From Lachnospiraceae bacterium (GTDB lineage Bacteria > Bacillota_A > Clostridia > Lachnospirales > Lachnospiraceae): a DNA stretch of 18,788 nucleotides. The translations under genes and the position numbers were made by a program. Within the stretch, counting starts at the first letter, position 1; the number at the start of each line of letters is the position of its first letter. The notes beneath the pieces are model-generated. The model searched no databases. It was not told where the DNA came from and saw only the letters and a list, made by a program, of their open reading frames with translations. The stretch is taken from assembly GCA_017652545.1 (NCBI GenBank), contig JAGCAV010000180.1:1-18788 (forward strand), read 5' to 3'. This document shows, in pieces, positions 13,575 to 18,788 of this stretch.

Positions 13575-14417
13575 TCATTCCTCCATACTTCGTGTTCCTG
13601 GTTTCTGCAGGATAACCAGTTCAGCCTGCAGAGGATCCTCCAGCAGCCTGACATCCATATGATCACTGCCATGCGTCCGGAGAAATTCATCAGCCGATCT
13701 GCGGACCGCGTCCCGGTATCCGTTGATGTCATCCGCTTCAAACGGAATATGATACAGGATGAGGTGCGCCGGCCTGATATTCTGTTCCAGGAAAGCGCGT
13801 CCCTTTCGCAGTGTCAGCCAGGGAAACGGCAGAATCGCCAGGTCTATGCGCGTTCCCTTCAGTTCATCCCGGAGCAGATCCGCCAGACGCAAACTGGCGG
13901 TCTCGCAGTCGCTGCCAACCAGGATCGTCCTGTCATGTGAGGAGATCACCAGACCGTACATGCTCACATTCCGGTACTGTGCCCCCTCATGCGGCAGGCG
14001 GATAAAGCGCAGGGTCAGGTCATCGGACCTGATCACGACCCGGTGTCCGGAAAGGATCAGGGCCCCGGGGAAGCTTCCGGGTGTCGAAGGCGGTCCCGGA
14101 AGAATAAGGCCGGCCTTACTGAAGGCATGCAGCGCCTGCGCAGCCATCTCCTGTGAACAGTGATCATCATGATAATGCGTAAAACAGATCAGATCCGGAT
14201 CGGTAAAGGCACTGTCAAGCCTCATCCGGTCCCACATGTCAGGTGTCACATGGGAGTAGCCGTCCGGCCCCTGTGCCGGCATTTTGTGCAGGGCATCGAT
14301 CCAGATCCGCTTCCCGCCGAAGGTCAGGGAAATGCCTGCGTTCGCGCTGAGCGCGACAAGGGCTGTGCTGAGCGTGGAAGCATTCTGATCCGCTGATATT
14401 GTCTCTTTGTTCATCAT
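13575..14417 (-). CDS. Metallo-beta-lactamase-fold hydrolase (UlaG/COG2220-like)
   Basis: A 280-residue cytoplasmic protein. The metal-binding core HxHxDH is THYHDDH with H81, H83, D85 and H86; further likely ligands are H143 (RLPHEG), D170 (LVGSDCETA) and H223 (LILYHIPF). This set fits two-metal MBL hydrolases of the COG2220 group, which includes the L-ascorbate-6-phosphate lactonase UlaG and many enzymes of unknown substrate. It has no signal peptide. The start is one of two adjacent ATGs (14417 or 14414); the ribosome site is weak (CGGAA). It heads the five-gene minus-strand block and is followed after three bases by the ABC exporter gene, which suggests a shared task, perhaps hydrolysis and removal of one compound. 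The upstream divergent region carries the palindrome TAGTATACTA. The reaction is unknown; lactonase or phosphodiester-type hydrolysis are the obvious candidates. Confidence 0.8.
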   Translation of the reverse strand: MMNKETISADQNASTLSTALVALSANAGISLTFGGKRIWIDALHKMPAQGPDGYSHVTPDMWDRMRLDSAFTDPDLICFTHYHDDHCSQEMAAQALHAFSKAGLILPGPPSTPGSFPGALILSGHRVVIRSDDLTLRFIRLPHEGAQYRNVSMYGLVISSHDRTILVGSDCETASLRLADLLRDELKGTRIDLAILPFPWLTLRKGRAFLEQNIRPAHLILYHIPFEADDINGYRDAVRRSADEFLRTHGSDHMDVRLLEDPLQAELVILQKPGTRSMEE

Positions 14418-14477
14418 AGGTTCCGTTTATCATCCGGCTAGCAGATCCGCAGACCTGTTTCGCAAATTCTCATAAGC

Positions 14478-14520
14478 AGTATAAATAGTAGTATACTAGA
14501 AACTGTTCATTTTTACAGTT
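14478..14520. promoter_or_regulatory. Dyads and candidate -10 in the divergent MBL/SDR region
   Basis: Two dyads lie close together: the perfect ten-base palindrome TAGTATACTA (14489-14498) and AACTGT-8-ACAGTT (14501-14520), the latter followed on the plus strand by six T residues. On the minus strand TATACT at 14483-14478 could be the -10 of the MBL-ABC operon, but no good -35 matches. These could be operator sites between two divergent operons. The second could instead be a weak plus-strand terminator, though there is no plus-strand gene before it. Confidence 0.3.
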
Positions 14521-14561
14521 CTTTTTTCACATAACAGCTTCGGCACCGGGCAGCAGCATGA

Positions 14562-14575
14562 TCAAAGCGTTTTCC
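14562..14575 (+). promoter_or_regulatory. cre-like catabolite repression site
   Basis: TCAAAGCGTTTTCC matches a CcpA cre of the TGAAAGCGTTTTCA type at 12 of 14 positions, with the invariant central CG. It sits about 14 bp before the -35 element of the SDR-lactonase-AEC promoter. A carbon-catabolite site would fit a sugar-oxidising operon. The two outer mismatches keep this tentative. Confidence 0.4.
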
Positions 14576-14588
14576 GGTAATTCGCCTG

Positions 14589-14615
14589 TTGCAGGCAGGC
14601 CCTGTGTGATATAAT
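14589..14615 (+). promoter_or_regulatory. Extended -10 promoter of the SDR-lactonase-AEC operon
   Basis: TGATATAAT at 14607-14615 is an extended -10 element with a perfect TATAAT hexamer, and TTGCAG at 14589-14594 is a plausible -35 at a short 15-base spacing, which extended -10 promoters tolerate. Transcription would start near 14622, leaving a leader of about 60 bases to the SDR start. Confidence 0.6.
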
Positions 14616-14684
14616 GATACAGTCGCCAGAAGTAAGACACGCAAAAACAAATCCGCTTTTTTAAACATCAGGAGGCAGGCATAT

Positions 14685-15554
14685 ATGAGATCCATCGAAG
14701 AGGAAATGAAGGGAAAAGTTGCCATTATCACCGGCGGAAACACCGGGATCGGCTACGGATGCGCAAAGGTCTTTGTCGAAGCCGGCATGAATGTCGTCAT
14801 CGCGGCGAGACGTAAAGAGAAAGGTGAGGAAGCTGCCGCGAAACTGAACGGGCTCGGAAAAGGGGAATGTACTTTCTTCCAGTGTGACGTCTCCGATCAC
14901 CTGCAGGTAAAAGCGCTGGTCGATTTCGCGGTTGAAAAATACGGCCGCCTTGACACCATGGTCAACAATGCCGGATACAATCCCCTGCACTTTGATGCCT
15001 GTGACATGAGCATCGAAAGCTACCAGCAGGTGCTGGCCACCAACCTGATGGGTGAATTCTACGGGTGTAAATACGCCATCCCGCATCTTCGCAAAACGAA
15101 GGGCTCCATTATCAACATGTCCAGCATTATCTCCAAGGTCGGTCAGGAACAGACGGCCGGCTATTCATCCACGAAGGGCGGAATCAACTCCATGACCCAG
15201 ACCATCGCCATCGAGGAGGCACGGCACGGGGTCCGTGTCAACGCGATCTGCCCTGGGCACATCATGACGGAGATCGTCTACAAGGAGATGGAGCGCAGCG
15301 CGGATCCGCAGGCTTATCTGGACCGCTGCAACCACTATTCCTGGATGGGCCGCGGCGGAGAGCCGGAGGAGGTGGGCACGGCCGCCCTGTTCCTTGCCAG
15401 TTCCTGGGCCGGCTACATCACCGGCGTCACCCTAAATGTCTCCGGCGGCATGGAGTTCGGTACCATCCCGAAATACTACGCGTTCGATGAGTCCAATGAA
15501 AAGATGAAGGCGATGGAAAAGGCAGGAGAAGCAAGCGGGATCACGCAGCAGTAA
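14685..15554 (+). CDS. SDR-family NAD(P)-dependent dehydrogenase (sugar/polyol dehydrogenase-like)
   Basis: A 289-residue classical short-chain dehydrogenase. The Rossmann motif GGNTGIG is at 17-23, NNAG at 94-97, and the catalytic set is S147, Y160 and K164 (YSSTKGG). Late family signatures include VRVNAICPGHIMTEI and the typical TGVTLNVSGGMEFG near the end. Basic A41-R42-R43 after the second strand hints at NADP, but this is weak evidence. The C-terminus is about 25 residues longer than the usual 250-260. AGGAGG lies nine bases before the ATG. The neighbour is a lactonase, so the likely reaction is oxidation of a sugar or polyol C1 hydroxyl to a lactone, as in glucose 1-dehydrogenase-like enzymes; other alcohol substrates remain possible. 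Expression may be set by the promoter at 14589-14615 and the cre-like site. It is the first gene of a three-gene plus-strand operon. Confidence 0.9.
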   Translation: MRSIEEEMKGKVAIITGGNTGIGYGCAKVFVEAGMNVVIAARRKEKGEEAAAKLNGLGKGECTFFQCDVSDHLQVKALVDFAVEKYGRLDTMVNNAGYNPLHFDACDMSIESYQQVLATNLMGEFYGCKYAIPHLRKTKGSIINMSSIISKVGQEQTAGYSSTKGGINSMTQTIAIEEARHGVRVNAICPGHIMTEIVYKEMERSADPQAYLDRCNHYSWMGRGGEPEEVGTAALFLASSWAGYITGVTLNVSGGMEFGTIPKYYAFDESNEKMKAMEKAGEASGITQQ

Positions 15555-15601
15555 CGCTGCCGGTCTGTTTTCCAGTGTTCCCATGAAAGGAAAAAAGCAA
15601 A

Positions 15602-16468
15602 ATGAAACCGGAACTGTATATCAGATCAAACTGTATCAACGCGGAAGGACCCGTGTGGGATGAAAAGACCGGCACCTTTTATTTTATCGATGTGGAGGCG
15701 GGAAAGATCTTTTCCCATAAAGACGGAAACCTCACATGCTGGGAGGCCGGGGAGCAGGTCGGCTGCGCCGTTCTGCGGGAAAAAGGCGGCATGATCGCGG
15801 CCCTGAAGAGCGGGCTGTATGAGGTGGATTTCCCGGACGGGGAGAAGCACTTCCTGGCGGATCCCGAATCCGGTATTCCCGGAAACCGGTTCAACGACGG
15901 AAAGGTCGACCCTGCCGGCCGGCTGCTGGCCGGGACCATGGCGCTCTCGTCAAAGGCCGGCGATCCGCCCACAGGCGCGCTGTACTGCCTGGATACCAAT
16001 GGCAGCGTATCAAAGATCATCCCGGATGTGTATCTGTCGAACGGCCTTGCGTGGACCGCGGACGGGAAAACGCTCTATTTCGTGGACACCACCGCGCAGA
16101 CGGTCACACGCTACGCGTATGATATCACCTCCGGAACCGTTTCAGATCCGGAGGTCGTGATCCGTGTTCCCGAAAACACCGGTCATCCCGACGGCATGAC
16201 GATCGACGAGGAAGGAAAGCTCTGGATCGCCCTCTGGGGCGGCAGCGCCGTGACAAGGTGGGATCCGAAGACAGGCTGCATGCTTGAGAAGTATGAGCTT
16301 CCTGCCCTGAATGTTTCCTCCTGCTGTTTCGGCGGGGAAAATATGGATATCCTTTTCATCACGACCGCTTCCCAGGATACAGATCCGGCAGAATATCCTC
16401 TGGCCGGCAATGTGTTCTGCATGAAGCCGGGTGTGAAGGGGGCTGTATCTTATAAATATCGCGGATAA
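15602..16468 (+). CDS. SMP-30/gluconolactonase-like lactonase
   Basis: A 288-residue beta-propeller enzyme of the SMP-30/regucalcin/gluconolactonase family. The three metal ligands can be placed at E15 (NAEGPVW), N147 (LSNGLAW) and D197 (GHPDGMT), and the substrate-site segment RFNDGKVDPAGR is at 96-107. The family opens sugar lactones to the matching acid with a divalent metal ion. No signal peptide is present, so it acts in the cytoplasm. An AAAGGA site lies ten bases before the ATG; the gap from the SDR stop is 47 bp with no terminator. Together with the SDR it gives the first two steps of an oxidative, non-phosphorylating sugar route. Which sugar is not readable. After the stop comes a strong hairpin (16475-16500) before the AEC carrier gene. 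Confidence 0.9.
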   Translation: MKPELYIRSNCINAEGPVWDEKTGTFYFIDVEAGKIFSHKDGNLTCWEAGEQVGCAVLREKGGMIAALKSGLYEVDFPDGEKHFLADPESGIPGNRFNDGKVDPAGRLLAGTMALSSKAGDPPTGALYCLDTNGSVSKIIPDVYLSNGLAWTADGKTLYFVDTTAQTVTRYAYDITSGTVSDPEVVIRVPENTGHPDGMTIDEEGKLWIALWGGSAVTRWDPKTGCMLEKYELPALNVSSCCFGGENMDILFITTASQDTDPAEYPLAGNVFCMKPGVKGAVSYKYRG

Positions 16469-16474
16469 TAAACA

Positions 16475-16500
16475 GGCAGCGGGACCAGGCTCCCGCTGCC
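16475..16500 (+). other. Intercistronic ten-pair hairpin before the AEC gene
   Basis: GGCAGCGGGA and TCCCGCTGCC form a perfect ten-pair GC-rich stem with a six-base loop. It begins six bases after the lactonase stop and ends 16 bases before the AEC ATG. No T-run follows, so it is not an ordinary terminator. It may protect the upstream message from 3' decay, lower expression of the carrier, or restrict ribosome entry. Confidence 0.7.
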
Positions 16501-16516
16501 CCTGGTGGTGCTGATT

Positions 16517-17458
16517 ATGGAAAGTTTTGTTGTTGCAGTCACAGCCGTCACGCCTTTTCTCATCTATATGCTCTACGGTTTCATCATGCGCCGGGCCGGT
16601 GTCACGGATGAAGCCTTTCTGAACAGGCTGAATAAGGTCATCTTCCGCTGCTTCTATCCTTTTCTGTCTTTTTATAACATTTACAGCATCGACCCGGATC
16701 TGAAATTCCGGATATCGTTCGTGCTTTTCGGCACAGGGCTGGCACTGATCCTGGTCGTGGTCCTTCTGCTCACGGTCCCGCGTGTGGTAAAGGACAAAAA
16801 GCAGGCAGGTTCATTCATACAGGCGGTCTACCGCAGCAATGCCGTCCTCTATGCCCTGCCGCTGACGCAGAGCGTTTACGGACAGGACGGTGCTTCTCTC
16901 TCGGCGATGCTTATCGCGCTCCTGGTTCCGTTCTACAATGTCGCGGCTGTGCTGATCCTTGAGTACTTCGGGGGACAGAAAGCCAGCTCCAGAAAGGCGC
17001 TATTTAAAAGCGTACTCACCAATCCGATCATTATCGGCGCGATCGTCGGCATTTTCTGCTATGTCCTGAAGATCCATTTCCCGGAAGCGCTGAATAAGCC
17101 GTTCAACGCTTTTAACCAGCTGACGACACCGATGGCCATGTTCGTCCTTGGCGGAAGTCTGCATTTTTCAGAAACGGGACGGTATAAGAAACTTCTTATT
17201 TCCGGTCTTGCTCTTCGGCTTGTGATCATTCCCGCCCTGGCGCTGCTGGCCACGATCGCCGCCGGGTTCTCACCGGCAGAGCGTTTTGCGATCTTTGCCT
17301 GCTTTGCGACGCCATCCGCGGCGGCCTCCTATTCCATGGCATCCAGCATGGGATGTGACGGAGAGCTTGCCGGCCAGTTCGTGGTGATCGGGACGGTACT
17401 GTCCCTGTTCACGCTCTTCCTGTGGATCTACCTGATCGGGCAGGCGGGACTTCTGTGA
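16517..17458 (+). CDS. AEC-family membrane carrier (auxin efflux carrier-like)
   Basis: A 313-residue integral membrane protein with about ten hydrophobic segments in two halves (for example 6-24, 67-88, 126-150, 168-186, 227-250 and 285-310). Family marks include YRSNAVLYALPL (105-116), TNPIIIGAIVG (168-178), the central LTTPMAMFVLGGSL (202-215) and ATPSAAASYSMA (264-275), matching AEC transporters, which carry organic acids such as malate or malonate, or auxin in plants. ATG 16517 is taken as the start; two in-frame GTG codons at 16505 and 16508 are possible, and the ribosome site is poor (GGTGG). Placed after a dehydrogenase and a lactonase, it may export the sugar acid made or import the substrate. 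The direction of transport is not visible. The gene ends at the bidirectionally placed hairpin at 17456-17479. Confidence 0.85.
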   Translation: MESFVVAVTAVTPFLIYMLYGFIMRRAGVTDEAFLNRLNKVIFRCFYPFLSFYNIYSIDPDLKFRISFVLFGTGLALILVVVLLLTVPRVVKDKKQAGSFIQAVYRSNAVLYALPLTQSVYGQDGASLSAMLIALLVPFYNVAAVLILEYFGGQKASSRKALFKSVLTNPIIIGAIVGIFCYVLKIHFPEALNKPFNAFNQLTTPMAMFVLGGSLHFSETGRYKKLLISGLALRLVIIPALALLATIAAGFSPAERFAIFACFATPSAAASYSMASSMGCDGELAGQFVVIGTVLSLFTLFLWIYLIGQAGLL

Positions 17459-17479
17459 CCGGCCCGGTCAGTGTTTTTT
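17456..17479 (+). terminator. Terminator shared with the two convergent stop codons
   Basis: TGACCG and CGGTCA (up to seven pairs if the loop closes to one base) flank GCC, followed by GTG and six T residues on the plus strand. The left arm contains the AEC TGA and the right arm the reverse of the hydrolase TGA, so the stem sits across both ends of the convergent genes. The T-run lies inside the hydrolase coding end. Confidence 0.55.
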
Positions 17480-18241
17480 CCTCTCTGTTTCCGTTCTGAT
17501 CAGGAAATCCTTCACCGCTTTGATCACTTCCGGAAGTTTATGGTCGTAACAGTGTGTATCTCCTTCAATGATCACCAGCTGCACATCGCTGTATTTTTCC
17601 GCTGCCTCAAAGGCATAGGATACCGGGACAGTTTCATCCGTGTCGGCGTGAACGATCAGGACCGGCTTTTTGAACCTGCTGATCGCCTCGTCCACCGGCA
17701 GCATCTGCGCTGCTCTGACATAGTTTCCGGAGAGTACCCGGTCCTCCGACGGGTTGATCTCATCCGGGATATGGTCCGGATCGAACTCGGCCTCAAAGAC
17801 ACATCCTTTGAGGGCCATATCCCGGATCACGATCGCGGGAGCAAGCGGAATCAGTCCGTCCAGCACATCCCGCTCCATGGCGCCGACCAGCATCGCCGTC
17901 AGGCCGCCCTGGGAATGCCCGGCCAGATAGAGCCCGTCGACAAAATCCAGCGACTTCGCGTAATCGATCACCGTGAGCATCTCCGAGATCCATTTGACAA
18001 TCGTATGCTCGCGAAACGTCCCGCCGCTTTTTCCGTGGCCGTAGAGCTCGATCCGCAGCGCCGCGAATCCGATATCTGTGGCCGCCTGCGCCACGCCAAC
18101 AATATGCGGCTCCTCCATATCGCCGGTATAGCCGTGCTCAATGATGAGCAGCGGGTATTTTTCCTTCTTTTCCGCCGGAAACGTCAGCTTCGCGTGAAGC
18201 GCGATCCCGTCATGGTCAATATAGAATTCCCTGTTCTCCAT
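17468..18241 (-). CDS. Alpha/beta hydrolase, cinnamoyl/feruloyl esterase-like
   Basis: A 257-residue alpha/beta hydrolase. The nucleophile elbow GHSQGG holds S110; the acid is D202 (HADTDETVP) and the histidine is H230 (GDTHCYDH). Spacings of 92 and 28 residues between them are those I recall for rumen Est1E-type cinnamoyl esterases. Supporting blocks are EHGYTGDMEEPHIVGVAQA, ELYGHGKSGG, the lid segment FDPDHIPDEI and SGNYVRAAQMLPV, all typical of that group, which frees ferulic or p-coumaric acid from plant cell-wall esters or chlorogenic acid. No signal peptide is present, so it works inside the cell on small esters. The AGGGAT ribosome site is about seven bases upstream. No separate promoter is seen: it follows the ABM gene after an attenuator-like terminator. 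A general carboxylesterase role is the alternative. Confidence 0.85.
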   Translation of the reverse strand: MENREFYIDHDGIALHAKLTFPAEKKEKYPLLIIEHGYTGDMEEPHIVGVAQAATDIGFAALRIELYGHGKSGGTFREHTIVKWISEMLTVIDYAKSLDFVDGLYLAGHSQGGLTAMLVGAMERDVLDGLIPLAPAIVIRDMALKGCVFEAEFDPDHIPDEINPSEDRVLSGNYVRAAQMLPVDEAISRFKKPVLIVHADTDETVPVSYAFEAAEKYSDVQLVIIEGDTHCYDHKLPEVIKAVKDFLIRTETERKKH

Positions 18242-18266
18242 TTTTTATCCCTGCCATTGATTATTG

Positions 18267-18304
18267 ATTAAAGAAGGCACCCGGCATCTGTCATGCCCGG
18301 TGCC
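18267..18304 (-). terminator. Terminator after the ABM-domain gene
   Basis: On the minus strand GGCACCGGGCAT and ATGCCGGGTGCC pair over 12 positions with one central mismatch, loop GACAG, followed by the T-rich TTCTTTAAT. It lies 28 bp past the ABM gene stop and 35 bp before the esterase start, so part of the message may read through into the esterase. Confidence 0.75.
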
Positions 18305-18332
18305 TGAAACATCCCTCCGGATCCTGCGTCAG

Positions 18333-18629
18333 TTACACCTCAACTGCCCCGTCGAACTTCCTGATCACAGCCCGGCTCACACACGCGTCCTTTAAGGCAC
18401 CCAGCTCCTTAAAATGCGCTGTCTGCGTATGAGCTGCCTGTGCTTCAAGGTTCTCCCAGGCTTCCGTCAGAAATATCGTATTGCTGCCATCAATCGGCAG
18501 GAAGTATGTGTAGTCATAGTTTCCTGCCTCCTCACGGCTCTTTTCGGCAATCTGAAGTTCTGCCAGTTTTTGAAGGAACGTATCCCTCATACCGTCTTTC
18601 AGTTCATAGGTCACATGAACGATTAACAT
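18333..18629 (-). CDS. ABM-domain protein (putative quinol/antibiotic biosynthesis monooxygenase-like)
   Basis: A 98-residue protein with the ferredoxin-like ABM fold signatures: MLIVHVTYELKDGMRDTFLQKL at the start, EAGNYDYTYFLPIDGSNTIFLTEAWEN in the middle (the E-x-W element is characteristic) and AHTQTAHFKEL before the end. The family (YgiN, ActVA-Orf6 and relatives) includes cofactor-free quinol oxidases and many small proteins of unknown role; size and order fit a single-domain dimeric protein. In an anaerobe a true oxygenase role is doubtful, so this is a family call, not a reaction call. Start ATG 18629 has GGAGG six bases away; a GTG at 18635 touches the SD and is rejected. It starts 35 bp after an upstream gene that runs off the window, and the esterase gene follows past a terminator. 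Confidence 0.85.
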   Translation of the reverse strand: MLIVHVTYELKDGMRDTFLQKLAELQIAEKSREEAGNYDYTYFLPIDGSNTIFLTEAWENLEAQAAHTQTAHFKELGALKDACVSRAVIRKFDGAVEV

Positions 18630-18664
18630 GATCACCCTCCGTTATTCGCATACTGCAAACTGAT

Positions 18665-18788
18665 TCATCTCAGCAGGTCACTGATCTCCTTTTCCCCGAA
18701 CTTGTCGGCCCATGTCCGCATGAACATATCCATGGACTCACTGGTGGACGGGTGGGCGATCAGCCGGTCAAACATCTCCGGCGTGATC
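18665..18788 (-). CDS. C-terminal fragment of an unrecognised gene (cut by window edge)
   Basis: Forty codons are open from the right edge to a TGA at 18667-18665. The visible end begins ITPEMFDRLIAHPSTSES and closes with MRTWADKFGEKEISDLLR; it looks like a helical C-terminus. I do not recognise the family from this piece. It reads in the same direction as the ABM-domain gene, 35 bp upstream of it with no terminator between, so the two are probably co-transcribed. Confidence 0.65.
   Translation of the reverse strand, partial: ITPEMFDRLIAHPSTSESMDMFMRTWADKFGEKEISDLLR

Noticed and set aside
14501..14526. Plus-strand terminator formed by AACTGT-8-ACAGTT and a T-run
   Set aside because: The stem is only six weak pairs and no plus-strand gene lies upstream, so it is listed as a possible operator instead.

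Overview
The window looks like chromosomal DNA from an anaerobic Bacillota, class Clostridia, most likely Lachnospiraceae-like. Three things suggest this: strong AGGAGG-type ribosome binding sites, the gene families present (a surface SH3b protein, a NEW3-domain/ABC operon, AEC carriers, a rumen-type cinnamoyl esterase), and an oxygen-sensitive iron-sulfur tartrate dehydratase/fumarase. The DNA is fairly GC-rich for that group. No rRNA, tRNA, CRISPR array, insertion sequence or phage gene was seen, and no gap exceeds 300 bases. The species call is inference.

Layout. From 1 to 2413 (all minus strand) there is a run of small accessory genes: the 5' end of a radical SAM gene cut by the window edge, a GNAT acetyltransferase, a small P-loop NTPase, a zinc-ribbon DUF1801 protein and a DUF3990 protein. 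From 2517 to 3932 (minus) is a single secreted SH3b/repeat protein with its own promoter, leader hairpins and terminator. From 3943 to 7194 (minus) is a three-gene operon: a membrane-anchored NEW3 Ig-like protein, an ABC ATPase and an ABC-2 permease. From 7326 to 14417 (minus) is a five-gene co-directional block: metallo-beta-lactamase-fold hydrolase, ABC exporter half-transporter, MgtA-type Mg2+ P-type ATPase, and the two subunits of a class I L(+)-tartrate dehydratase/fumarase-type hydro-lyase (ttdA, ttdB), ending at an 11-bp terminator stem.

A 267-bp divergent region (14418-14684) carries an extended -10 promoter and a cre-like site for the only plus-strand operon: SDR dehydrogenase, SMP-30/gluconolactonase-like lactonase and AEC carrier (14685-17458). 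This order suggests oxidation of a sugar or polyol to a lactone, hydrolysis to an acid, and transport of the substrate or acid. It converges on a cinnamoyl/feruloyl-esterase-like hydrolase (minus), followed by an ABM-domain monooxygenase-like protein and the 3' end of an unrecognised gene.

The most interesting parts are the SDR-lactonase-AEC module, the NEW3-ABC operon of unknown substrate, the SH3b protein with DG-aromatic repeats, the orphan DUF3990 gene, the structured leader of mgtA, and a possible 22-codon ORF joined to both neighbours by ATGA overlaps. Nothing here proves a wholly new system.
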